Origin: Aliihoeflea sp052435735
GTDB taxonomy: Bacteria > Pseudomonadota > Alphaproteobacteria > Rhizobiales > Rhizobiaceae
Reading direction: 5' to 3'
DNA length: 64,000 nt
Assembly (NCBI GenBank): GCA_052435735.1
Contig: JBQVNB010000004.1
Location: forward strand, 186,001-250,000
Each line of letters begins with the position of its first letter. Position 1 is the first letter of the stretch. The notes below the pieces were generated by a model that saw only the letters and a list, made by a program, of their open reading frames with translations, ran no database searches and was not told the DNA's origin. The translations under genes and the position numbers were made by a program. Shown piece after piece: positions 7,364 through 15,061 of this stretch.

Positions 7364-8773
7364 CTATTCCGCCGCTTCGCGCGCGGGCGCGACGCCGAGC
7401 CATTCGCGCGCATCAACGAGCGCGCGCGCGGTGATGGCGCGGCGCTTGGCGTTGGTCTTTTCCTTGCCGCGCAAGCGCTTGCCTTCCGACTTCGGCGCTT
7501 CGATCGGCGGGAAGAGGCCGAAATTGACGTTCATCGGCTGGAAGGAGCGCTTGCCCGGCTCCTCGTCGCTGACGATGTGGCCGCCGGTGATGTGGTTCAG
7601 CAGCGCGCCGAACGCGGTCGTCAGCGGCGGCACGGGCAGGGGTTGCCCCAGACGCTCGGCAGCGGCGAAGCGGCCGGCGAGAAGGCCGATGGCCGCGCTC
7701 TCGACATAGCCTTCACAGCCGGTGATCTGGCCCGCAAAGCGCAGTCCCGGTCGCGACTTCAGTTGAAGCGAGCCGTCGAGCAGCGTCGGCGAATTGAGAT
7801 AGGTGTTGCGGTGGAGCCCGCCGAGCCGCGCGAACTCTGCATTTTCCAGGCCCGGGATCATCTTGAAGATGCGGGTCTGCTCGGCATATTTCAGCTTCGT
7901 CTGGAAGCCGACCATGTTGTAAAGCGTGCCGAGCGCATTGTCCTGACGAAGCTGGACGACGGCATAGGCCTTGACCTCGGGATTGTGCGCGTTGGTCAGG
8001 CCCATCGGCTTCATCGGGCCGTGCCGCAGCGTCTCGACACCGCGCTCGGCCATGATCTCGATCGGCAGGCAGCCGTCGAAATAGGGCGTGCCTTCCCATT
8101 CCTTGAACTCGGTCTTGCCGCCGTCGATCAGCGCCTGGACGAAGGCGAGGTACTGGTCCTTGTCCATCGGGCAGTTGATGTAGTCCTTGCCGGTGCCGCC
8201 GGGACCGACCTTGTCGTAACGCGACTGGAACCAGGCGACGTCGAGGTCGATGGAATCGAAATGGACGATCGGCGCGATGGCGTCGAAGAAGGCGAGGGCA
8301 TCGGCACCTGTGGCTTCCGCGATCGCCGCTGCCAGCGAGGGCGCGGTGAGGGGGCCGGTGGCGATGATCGTCTTGTCCCATTCCGCGGGCGGCAGGCCGT
8401 CGACCTCCTCGCGCCGAATAGTGATCAACGGATGGGCTTCGAGCTTGGCCGTCACGGCGTCGGAAAAGCCGTCGCGGTCGACCGCGAGCGCACCGCCTGC
8501 CGGCACCTGGTTGGCGTCGCCGCAGGACATGATCAGCGAATTGGCAAGGCGCATCTCGGCATGGAGAAGCCCGACCGCGTTGGTCTCGGCGTCGTCGGAA
8601 CGGAACGAGTTCGAACAGACGAGTTCGGCAAGACCTTCGGTCTTGTGCGCGTCGGTGCCGCGAACGGGGCGCATCTCGTGCAGGATGACGGGAACGCCGG
8701 CTTGGGCGAGTTGCCAGGAGGCTTCGGAACCGGCAAGGCCGCCGCCGATGACGTGTACAGGTTGTGTGCTCAT
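7364..8773 (-). CDS. trmFO: TrmFO, folate-dependent tRNA uridine-54 C5-methyltransferase
   Basis: A 469-residue FAD protein that makes ribothymidine at position 54 of tRNA using methylenetetrahydrofolate and NAD(P)H. It begins with a dinucleotide-binding motif (VIGGGLAGSEAS). It also has the family block ELVCSNSFRSDD with its conserved cysteine and the C-terminal block GQITGCEGYVESAAIGLLAG. The start at 8773 (MSTQPVHVIGGG) puts the FAD motif at the extreme N-terminus as in the family; two in-frame upstream starts would add a few residues only. Alphaproteobacteria commonly have TrmFO rather than TrmA. Confidence 0.95.
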   Translation of the reverse strand: MSTQPVHVIGGGLAGSEASWQLAQAGVPVILHEMRPVRGTDAHKTEGLAELVCSNSFRSDDAETNAVGLLHAEMRLANSLIMSCGDANQVPAGGALAVDRDGFSDAVTAKLEAHPLITIRREEVDGLPPAEWDKTIIATGPLTAPSLAAAIAEATGADALAFFDAIAPIVHFDSIDLDVAWFQSRYDKVGPGGTGKDYINCPMDKDQYLAFVQALIDGGKTEFKEWEGTPYFDGCLPIEIMAERGVETLRHGPMKPMGLTNAHNPEVKAYAVVQLRQDNALGTLYNMVGFQTKLKYAEQTRIFKMIPGLENAEFARLGGLHRNTYLNSPTLLDGSLQLKSRPGLRFAGQITGCEGYVESAAIGLLAGRFAAAERLGQPLPVPPLTTAFGALLNHITGGHIVSDEEPGKRSFQPMNVNFGLFPPIEAPKSEGKRLRGKEKTNAKRRAITARALVDAREWLGVAPAREAAE

Positions 8774-8838
8774 TGCGGCGAGATAATCCACAGCGCGCGC
8801 CTTTGCAAATCAAAGCTCCGTTGCGATGCGGGAGGCGG

Positions 8839-9456
8839 ATGCTACGAAGACGGATGACCCTGTCGTCGCGATTCGCTCTCCTCACGGCCCTCGCAGCAAT
8901 AGCGGCCGGCTGCACCTCCGTTTCGTCCAACTACAATGACGACATCGCGAACGTGTCGACCGGCCGGATCACGGTCTGCCACGGCTTCGACTGCCGCAAC
9001 CAGACGGCACTGACCTTCTCGGCGGACGACCAGAAACGCCTTCGCGCCCTGTTCGCAGCAAATGCGGATGCCGCGGCAGAGCGCGATGCGATCCGCAAGG
9101 CGGTGCAGGTCTTCGAGAATGCGGCGACGGCACGGCTGGGCGTCGCGGACAAGCCGAAATCCGACCTGTCGCAAACCGGCCAGCACGGCCAGATGGACTG
9201 CATCGACGAATCCACCAACACCCGCACCTTCCTGCGTTATCTCGAATCGAACGGTTTGCTGAAGCACCACACAGTGCAGACCAACGTGACGCGCGGGGTC
9301 ATCTTCGATGGACGCTATTTCCACGCGACCGCCGTCATTCGCGACAAGGGCGGGCAGCGCTGGGCCGTGGATAGCTGGTACGAGCCCGCGGGCGGGCCAC
9401 CGGATGTCATGCGTCTGGAGGAATGGCTGGGGCGCGGCCGGATGGGCCGCAGATAA
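8839..9456 (+). CDS. lipoprotein with a possible transglutaminase-like Cys-His-Asp triad
   Basis: A 205-residue protein. The N-terminus is basic and hydrophobic and ends in a lipobox-like LAAIAAGC, with C25 the likely lipidated residue. The mature part has DCIDES (C121), YFHATAV (H162) and RWAVDSWY (D178). The order and spacing (41 and 16 residues) resemble the transglutaminase/papain-like triad; for comparison the true transglutaminase at 53968-54762 has 37 and 16. C47 and C52 could form a disulfide. I know it only as a conserved hypothetical in related bacteria. The start ATG at 8839 has GGGAGG just upstream; ATG 8854 is an alternative. Enzyme function is inference. Confidence 0.7.
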   Translation: MLRRRMTLSSRFALLTALAAIAAGCTSVSSNYNDDIANVSTGRITVCHGFDCRNQTALTFSADDQKRLRALFAANADAAAERDAIRKAVQVFENAATARLGVADKPKSDLSQTGQHGQMDCIDESTNTRTFLRYLESNGLLKHHTVQTNVTRGVIFDGRYFHATAVIRDKGGQRWAVDSWYEPAGGPPDVMRLEEWLGRGRMGRR

Positions 9457-9493
9457 GAAAACGGCGCTCACCGGGGGAGGACCGGGAGCGCCG
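9454..9493 (-). terminator. Rho-independent terminator of the DUF1127 gene
   Basis: A GC-rich hairpin (CGGCGCTC + CCGG paired with CCGG + GAGCGCCG, one bulged A, GGGAGGA loop at 9462-9493) is followed on the minus strand by TTTTCTTAT. It lies about 95 bp beyond the DUF1127 stop and overlaps the stop of the convergent lipoprotein gene. The remaining bases up to 9587 hold purine-rich sequence and nothing I can name. Confidence 0.8.
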
Positions 9494-9587
9494 CTGATGT
9501 GGACCGACGATCGGGAGGAGGATAATCGCCGGTCTTTCGCGCTCGAGCCCCGGGGAGGAGACGGGACGAGCGGAACTGATTGTATCG

Positions 9588-9728
9588 TTAGACGGCCTTG
9601 CGGGCGACGAACGGAATGTCCCCACGGGCGATGCCGAGGTCGTTGAGTTCGCGGGTCGACAGGCGGCTCAGTTCGTTGACGGTGTCGCGGTAACGGCGCC
9701 AGTTGCGGTAGTTGCGGATCAGGTTCAT
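9588..9728 (-). CDS. DUF1127 small arginine-rich protein
   Basis: A 46-residue basic protein with the typical DUF1127 pattern: an N-terminal NLIRNYRNWRRYRDTVNEL followed by LSTRELNDLGIARGDIPFVA. Family members in rhizobia and Brucella are small proteins linked to RNA-related processes and phosphate or carbon responses, and several are controlled by the LysR-type regulator VtlR. It is monocistronic, with its own strong terminator at 9454-9493. An array of TGCA palindromes lies 45-116 bp upstream of the start. The frame is open further upstream, but the conserved start is the ATG at 9728. Confidence 0.9.
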   Translation of the reverse strand: MNLIRNYRNWRRYRDTVNELSRLSTRELNDLGIARGDIPFVARKAV

Positions 9729-9772
9729 GGTCGGTCTCGTTTCGTGTTTGCTGTTGTTCTTGCGGTATGACG

Positions 9773-9844
9773 TGCAGATAATCCCGGCACCTGCATATTT
9801 GAAGTGCAGTTTCTGCATGCCTGCGATGCAATTTGTGCATTGCA
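9773..9844 (-). promoter_or_regulatory. array of TGCA half-sites upstream of DUF1127 gene
   Basis: TGCA occurs seven times, at 9773, 9792, 9805, 9814, 9827, 9836 and 9841. From 9792 the spacing alternates 13, 9, 13, 9, so two 22-bp units are repeated in phase (two helical turns). Each unit contains the 13-bp palindrome TGCA-N5-TGCA (9805-9817 and 9827-9839), which also fits the T-N11-A rule of LysR-type binding sites. The natural target is the DUF1127 gene on the minus strand. The DUF2157 gene starting at 9953 could also be affected. The binding protein is not identified. Confidence 0.6.
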
Positions 9845-9952
9845 CCATTAATGGCTGTTAGGAGCTGTGTCGAAAGTGGGCAGGCGCCACGATTCGGGCG
9901 CAGTCGTAAGGCGTCATATCCCCGCCAGGGCAGGGGTTTGAAGGGAATTTGC

Positions 9953-11065
9953 ATGACGCGACGCAACCGCTTTGTGCAGCGCGAAATCGAAGACTGGAAA
10001 AAGCGCGGGTTGATCGATGCCGAACTGGCTGAGCGCCTTCGTCACGACGTCGCCACGCGAAACGGGGGATTTGCCGTTTCCGGCGTCCTGATCGTGATGT
10101 CGGCGCTGCTCTTTTCGGCCGCACTCCTGATCTTCATCGCCGCGAACTGGGAAGCGATGCCGCGTCTGGCGCGTGTCGGGCTGATCGCGACCATTATCCT
10201 CGCGGCGAACGGCCTTGGCGCATGGGCCTCCATGCTGGGCAGACGCTATCTTGCCGACGCGCTGTGGCTGATCGGCTCGGCGGCGTTTGCGGCCGGCATG
10301 GCTCTGGTCGGCCAGATGTACCATCTGTCGGGCAGCGAGAGCGGGCTTTACCTCGTCTGGTGGCTGTCGGCGATCGGTTCGGCGGTCGCGCTGCGCTCGC
10401 GCGCGCTAACGATGGCCTCGATCCTGCTCGCCGTGGTCTGGCTCATAGCCGGCCTCGGAGACTGGGGCGGGATCGAAGCGAACCTGCCTTTGTCGGCGCA
10501 TCTCTTCCCGCTGATGCTGGCAGCCGGCTGGATCGTTTCACTCCATACGCGCGTCGCCCTGGCGCGCGATCTGGCGCTTCTAGCCTTCGGCGCCTATGTG
10601 ACCGTGCTCTTCATCGCCTGGGGCGTCGCGGTGCCGATCGTCACCATGGCGCTGGCCGCGCTCGGCTTCGCCGCCGCGACACGTCTCGACTGGCGCGGCG
10701 AGAGGAGTGCCGCACCCCATCTCGGCCTCGAACTGTCGATGCTGCAATATTTCGTTCTCGCCGGCGTGCTTCTCCATGTCGAGTGGCACGAGGGCCCGGG
10801 ACTGGTGGTCGTTGCAAGCCTGATGTTCGCCGGACTGACGGCAGCGCTTCTGCTTGGCGGGAAGGAGAGCAGCGGCGTCCGGCGGCTGGTCTATGTCGCC
10901 TTCGCCGGCGAACTCATCTTCATCTATGTCCAGACCGTCGGCACGATGCTCGGTACATTCGGCTTCCTGACGCTCGCCGCGATCGCGCTCGCCATTTTCG
11001 CCCGGCTGGTGACGCGCTTCGAGCGACGGATGGCACCTCCGGCGCAGGAAGGCGCATCGACATGA
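9953..11065 (+). CDS. DUF2157 domain membrane protein
   Basis: A 370-residue polytopic membrane protein. The N-terminal cytoplasmic segment (REIEDWKKRGLIDAELAERL) is the DUF2157 signature and is followed by about ten hydrophobic segments from residue 45 onward. The function of the family is unknown. Start at 9953 has AAGGGAA upstream. It overlaps the following GDYXXLXY gene by four bases (ATGA), a pairing common in proteobacteria that suggests a joint complex in the inner membrane. Confidence 0.85.
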   Translation: MTRRNRFVQREIEDWKKRGLIDAELAERLRHDVATRNGGFAVSGVLIVMSALLFSAALLIFIAANWEAMPRLARVGLIATIILAANGLGAWASMLGRRYLADALWLIGSAAFAAGMALVGQMYHLSGSESGLYLVWWLSAIGSAVALRSRALTMASILLAVVWLIAGLGDWGGIEANLPLSAHLFPLMLAAGWIVSLHTRVALARDLALLAFGAYVTVLFIAWGVAVPIVTMALAALGFAAATRLDWRGERSAAPHLGLELSMLQYFVLAGVLLHVEWHEGPGLVVVASLMFAGLTAALLLGGKESSGVRRLVYVAFAGELIFIYVQTVGTMLGTFGFLTLAAIALAIFARLVTRFERRMAPPAQEGAST

Positions 11066-11637
11066 GACGCCCAGCCAGGATTTTCGCCATCGCCCTTGGT
11101 CTTGCAGCGGTCCAGATCGGCTTCCTCGGCTCGATGATCCTCTGCCGCGCGGGCATCCTGCGCGAGGGAACCGAAATCCGCCTCGCCGTCGAGCCGGTCG
11201 ACCCGCGCGATCTCCTGCGCGGCGACTATGTCGTCCTCGGCTATCCGATTTCCCGCATCGACCGGTCGCTGATCGGGGAGACGGACGGGCGCGACCTGAA
11301 AGGCCGCTGGGTCTACGTGCGCCTGTCGCGCGACGATGACGGCTCGTTTGCACCCGTTGCAGCATTGCTCGACGAACCACCCGCTGCCGAACGGCTCGAA
11401 AACGAGATCGATCTGCGCGGCATTGTCACCAGCGAGCCCGGCTCGGGCGAGGCGACGGTTCAGGTCGCCTACGGCATCGAGCGCTACTACGTGCCGGAGG
11501 GCGAGGGCAGGGCGATCGAGGACGCTATGCGGCAGGATCGCTTCGAGATCGTGGCGGCCGTCGATGAGGACGGCACGGCCCAGATCAAGGCGCTTCTCCA
11601 CGATGGCCGCGCCATCTATCGCGAACCGCTCTTCTAG
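11062..11637 (+). CDS. GDYXXLXY domain protein
   Basis: A 191-residue protein with an N-terminal hydrophobic segment (about residues 7-27, perhaps an uncleaved anchor) and the signature LLRGDYVVLGYPIS at about residues 50-63. It was named after this motif; no activity is known. The start codon overlaps the stop of the DUF2157 gene (ATGA), so the two are translationally coupled and likely act together. A probable terminator follows 24 bases after the stop. Confidence 0.85.
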   Translation: MRRPARIFAIALGLAAVQIGFLGSMILCRAGILREGTEIRLAVEPVDPRDLLRGDYVVLGYPISRIDRSLIGETDGRDLKGRWVYVRLSRDDDGSFAPVAALLDEPPAAERLENEIDLRGIVTSEPGSGEATVQVAYGIERYYVPEGEGRAIEDAMRQDRFEIVAAVDEDGTAQIKALLHDGRAIYREPLF

Positions 11638-11660
11638 ATGTCTCGAGCGACCAGAAAAAA

Positions 11661-11684
11661 GCCCGTTTTCGGGGCAATTTTCCT
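11661..11684 (+). terminator. probable terminator after the DUF2157/GDYXXLXY operon
   Basis: A short hairpin (GCCCG, TTTT loop, CGGGGC with one bulged G) is preceded by AAAAAA and followed by AATTTTCCTTT. The stem is short, so efficiency is uncertain. It separates this operon from the tRNA-Leu gene. Confidence 0.5.
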
Positions 11685-11745
11685 TTGATCGATCATGAGC
11701 CGGTGATATAGAACCAGCCGATTTCAAGGGCTGACTGCTCGTGAA

Positions 11746-11830
11746 GCGGGTGTGGCGGAATTGGCAGACGCACTTGGTTTAGGTCCAAGCGCTGAAAAGC
11801 GTGGGGGTTCAAGTCCCTCCACCCGCACCA
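11746..11830 (+). tRNA. tRNA-Leu, anticodon UAG
   Basis: An 85-nt class II tRNA. The acceptor stem GCGGGTG pairs with CACCCGC and is followed by A and an encoded CCA (11828-11830). The anticodon stem CTTGG/CCAAG encloses the loop TTTAGGT with anticodon TAG at 11780-11782, reading CUA and, by wobble, other CUN leucine codons. A long variable arm precedes the T arm GGGGGTTCAAGTCCCTCC. It lies directly before tig, a gene order seen in other rhizobia. The 131 bases between it and tig show no further gene. Confidence 0.97.
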
Positions 11831-11961
11831 ACGGCCACCCGGGGAAATGAAATTGAGCGTCGGCCCGGTTCGGATGGGGCTGAGACGTTCAAGCCACAAG
11901 AATTCAGCAGGCTGGGCGGCGCGCCGTCGCGACAGCAGCATGCGATAGCAAAGGTTGTAAG

Positions 11962-13455
11962 ATGCAGGTTACCGAAACGCTCAATTCCGGGCTGAAGCGC
12001 CAGATCAAGGTGTCCGTGCCGGCCAAGGACATGGAAGCCAAGCTCATGGAGCGGCTGTCCGACGCCAAGGGCAAGGTGCGCCTGAACGGGTTCCGTCCTG
12101 GCAAGGTTCCGGTCCAGCACCTGCGCAAGATGTACGGCCGCTCCTTCATGGCCGAAGTCGTCAACGAGATCATCTCGTCCTCGCCGCGCAACATTCTCGC
12201 CGACCGCGGCGAGAAGGCCGCGATGCAGCCCGAGGTCACCATGACCGAGGACGAGAAGGAAGCCGAGAAGATCCTCTCCGGTGGCCAGGATTTCGAGTTC
12301 TCGATCGACTACGAAGTTATCCCGGCGATCGAGACCAAGGACCTTTCGTCCGTCAAGATCACCCGTCAGGTCTATGACGTGCCGGAAGAGGAGATCGAGG
12401 AGCAGGTCAAGAAGGTCGCCGAATCCGCGCGCACCTACGAGACCAAGAAGGGCAAGGCTGCCGAAGGCGACCGCGTCACGATCGATTTCGTCGGTAAGAT
12501 CGACGGCGAAGCCTTCGACGGCGGCGCTGCCGAAGACGCCAATCTCGTGCTCGGTTCCAACCAGTTCATCCCCGGCTTCGAGGACCAGGTCGTCGGCATG
12601 AAGGCCGGCGACGAGAAGACGATCAACGTGACCTTCCCGGCCGATTACGGCGCGCAGAACCTCGCGGGCAAGGAAGCGACCTTCGACGTCACGGTCAAGG
12701 AAGTCGCCAAGCCGGGCGACCTCGAGGTCACCGACGAAGTCGCCCAGCAGCTCGGTCTCGAATCGGCCGAGAAGCTGCGCGAGATCATCAAGGGCCAGAT
12801 CGAGACCCAGTTCGGCGCGCTGACCCGCCAGAAGGCCAAGCGCCAGCTCCTCGACGCGCTCGACGAAGAGTACAAGTTCGAAGCTCCGTCCAAGCTGGTC
12901 GAGGCCGAGTTCACCAATATCTGGACGCAGGTCACCCGCGATCTCGAACAGGCCGGCCGCTCCTTCGAGGACGAAGAGACGACGGAAGACGAAGCACGCG
13001 CCGAGTATCAGCGCCTTGCCGAACGCCGCGTGCGCCTCGGCCTCGTCCTCGCCGAGATCGGCGAGAAGGCCGGCGTTCAGGTCACCGACGACGAGCTGCA
13101 GCGCGCGCTCTTCGAACAGATCCGCCGCGTCCCGCAGCACCAGCAGCAGGAAGTCTACGACTTCTACCGCAACAACCCGGCCGCGCTCGCCAATGTCCGC
13201 GCCCCGCTCTTCGAGGAAAAGGTCGTCGACCACCTTCTGAACGAGGTGAAGGTGACCGACGTCAAGGTGACCCGCGAGGAGCTTCTGGCCGAGGACGAGG
13301 ACGAAGCGGCCGACGCCAAGAAGGCGGAAAAGAAGGCTGCGCCGAAGAAGAAGGCCGCCGAAAAGAAGGCCGACGCCGACGACAAGGCTGAAAAGGCCGA
13401 GAAGAAGGCTGCGCCGAAGAAGAAGGCCGCTGCCAAGGACAAGGACGCCGAATAA
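11962..13455 (+). CDS. tig: trigger factor, ribosome-associated chaperone and prolyl isomerase
   Basis: A 497-residue trigger factor that binds the ribosome exit tunnel and folds nascent chains. The N-terminal ribosome-binding domain has the conserved GFRPGKVP. The FKBP-type domain follows (GDRVTIDFVGKIDGEAFDGG; QFIPGFEDQVVGM), then the helical C-domain ending near VKVTREELL. The last roughly 50 residues form an unusual Lys/Ala/Glu-rich tail (AAPKKKAAEKKADAD and similar), absent from E. coli trigger factor. The tail includes a repeated peptide encoded by a 28-bp direct repeat. AAAGG precedes the ATG; a strong terminator follows. Confidence 0.97.
   Translation: MQVTETLNSGLKRQIKVSVPAKDMEAKLMERLSDAKGKVRLNGFRPGKVPVQHLRKMYGRSFMAEVVNEIISSSPRNILADRGEKAAMQPEVTMTEDEKEAEKILSGGQDFEFSIDYEVIPAIETKDLSSVKITRQVYDVPEEEIEEQVKKVAESARTYETKKGKAAEGDRVTIDFVGKIDGEAFDGGAAEDANLVLGSNQFIPGFEDQVVGMKAGDEKTINVTFPADYGAQNLAGKEATFDVTVKEVAKPGDLEVTDEVAQQLGLESAEKLREIIKGQIETQFGALTRQKAKRQLLDALDEEYKFEAPSKLVEAEFTNIWTQVTRDLEQAGRSFEDEETTEDEARAEYQRLAERRVRLGLVLAEIGEKAGVQVTDDELQRALFEQIRRVPQHQQQEVYDFYRNNPAALANVRAPLFEEKVVDHLLNEVKVTDVKVTREELLAEDEDEAADAKKAEKKAAPKKKAAEKKADADDKAEKAEKKAAPKKKAAAKDKDAE
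13331..13430 (+). repeat. 28-bp direct repeat within tig
   Basis: The segment 13331-13358 is repeated exactly at 13403-13430, 72 bp (24 codons) apart and in frame. Each copy encodes KKAAPKKKAA. It lies in the Lys/Ala-rich tail of trigger factor and probably arose by slippage or local duplication; such tails vary in length among relatives. Confidence 0.85.
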
Positions 13456-13480
13456 GGCGTTGGTTCGGCTTGAATAAGGG

Positions 13481-13505
13481 AAGGGGTCCGCAAGGGCCCC
13501 TTTCT
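13481..13505 (+). terminator. Rho-independent terminator of tig
   Basis: A nine-pair stem (AAGGGGTCC with GGGCCCCTT, one G-T pair) closed by the stable tetraloop GCAA is followed by TCT. It lies 25 bases after the tig stop. Confidence 0.85.
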
Positions 13506-13573
13506 GCATTCGGGGCCTTCCATTTTGCACAATCGGACACGACATTGCCCGCGAAACGACAAGGGGATTCGCG

Positions 13574-15049
13574 ATGCGCCGACTGATCTTGGCTTTGACG
13601 ATGGCAGCGACGGTGCTCGGGCCCGCGCATGCGCAGGAAGAGCGCAATCGCAGCCTGCTCGACATGTTCGGCTTCGGCAATGAGCGCACCGAGCGGCCCG
13701 CTGAGGCGCCGGCAGGCGAGCGCCCGGCTCAACGCCGGCTACCGTTCAGCCAGAGCGAGGTTCAGCTTTCCTACGCGCCGCTGGTCGCCGAGGCCGGACC
13801 CGCCGTCGTCAATGTCTACGCCTCGCAGCAGGTGCAGGCGCGCTCGCCCTTCATGGGCGATCCCTTCTTCGAGCAGTTCTTCAACCGGCAGATGCCGCCG
13901 CGCGTGCAATCCTCGCTCGGCTCGGGCGTGATGGTCGATCCATCCGGCTATGTAGTCACCAACAACCACGTCATCCGCGATGCCGACGAAGTGCGCGTGG
14001 CGCTGCCCGACGGGCGCGAATTCACCTCGCAAATCCTTCTGAAGGACGAGTCGCTCGACCTCGCGATCCTGAAGATCGAGGCCGACGAGGAGTTCGCGTC
14101 CATCGCGCTCGGCGATTCGGACGCGCTGGAAGTCGGCGACCTCGTGCTCGCCATCGGCAATCCGTTCGGCGTCGGCCAGACCACCACGAGCGGCATCGTC
14201 TCCGCGCTCGCCCGATCGCATATCGGTATTTCCGATTTCGGCTTCTTCATCCAGACGGATGCAGCGATCAATCCGGGCAATTCGGGCGGCGCGCTGGTCA
14301 ATATGAGCGGCGAGGTGGTCGGCATCAACACGGCGATCTTCAGCCAGTCGGGCGGGTCGATCGGCATCGGCTTTGCGATCCCGTCCAACATGGTCCGCGC
14401 CGTCGTCGACGCCGCCAAGGTCGGCTCGGACTATTTCGAACGACCCTATCTTGGCGCGACCTTCGAGGCGGTGACGCCGCAGATCGCCGAGGCGCTCGGC
14501 ATGAACCGGCCGCGCGGTGCGCTGGTCGCAAGCGTCGCGGCGGAAGGGCCAGCAGCCAACGCGGGCCTGCGCCCGGGCGACGTCGTGCTGGCGCTGAACG
14601 ATCGTGCGATCGAGCATCCCGACGCCCTCGGTTATCGCCTCGCGACGCTCGCCATCGGCTCGACCGCAAGGCTCGGCGTTCTGAGCCAAGCGCAGGAGCG
14701 CGACCTGGACATCACGCTCGTGCGCGCGCCGGAGGGGGCTGCGGGTGGAGCGGTGAAGATCTCCGGTTCGAGCCCGTTCGCAGGCGCGACGGTGGAGAAT
14801 TTGTCGCCGCGCCTCGCGCAGCGGCTGCGCCTGCCCGAACAGGCGCGCGGCGTCGCGATCGTCGAGATCGACCGCTCGTCCCCTGCTGCCAGCCTCGGCC
14901 TTCGGCCCGGTGACATCGTGCATGAGGTCAATGGCGACGAGATCGACAGCCCGGCCGCGCTCGAAACGGCTGCATCGGCGCAGACTCGCTGGTGGCGCTT
15001 TACACTGGAGCGCGAGGGGCGTTTGCTGCGCCAGGCGCTGCGTTTTTGA
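13574..15049 (+). CDS. DegP/HtrA-type periplasmic serine protease
   Basis: A 491-residue Do-family protease. Residues 1-20 are a signal peptide ending AHA before QEER, so it acts in the periplasm. The trypsin-like domain carries the triad H132 (VTNNHVI), D162 (ESLDLAIL) and S237 (NPGNSGGA). Two PDZ domains follow, each with the core LRPGD (RPGDVVLALN and RPGDIVHEVN). Such proteases degrade or refold damaged envelope proteins. The short Q-linker region before the protease domain is typical of DegP/DegQ. Paralogues are common in rhizobia, so I give no specific symbol. rarA begins 12 bases after its stop. Confidence 0.93.
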   Translation: MRRLILALTMAATVLGPAHAQEERNRSLLDMFGFGNERTERPAEAPAGERPAQRRLPFSQSEVQLSYAPLVAEAGPAVVNVYASQQVQARSPFMGDPFFEQFFNRQMPPRVQSSLGSGVMVDPSGYVVTNNHVIRDADEVRVALPDGREFTSQILLKDESLDLAILKIEADEEFASIALGDSDALEVGDLVLAIGNPFGVGQTTTSGIVSALARSHIGISDFGFFIQTDAAINPGNSGGALVNMSGEVVGINTAIFSQSGGSIGIGFAIPSNMVRAVVDAAKVGSDYFERPYLGATFEAVTPQIAEALGMNRPRGALVASVAAEGPAANAGLRPGDVVLALNDRAIEHPDALGYRLATLAIGSTARLGVLSQAQERDLDITLVRAPEGAAGGAVKISGSSPFAGATVENLSPRLAQRLRLPEQARGVAIVEIDRSSPAASLGLRPGDIVHEVNGDEIDSPAALETAASAQTRWWRFTLEREGRLLRQALRF

Positions 15050-15061
15050 CGGACGGACCCC

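Noticed and set aside
11700..11960. Integration (att) site at the 3' end of tRNA-Leu.
   Set aside because: No integrase gene and no repeated copy of the tRNA 3' end downstream; the next gene is the core gene tig.
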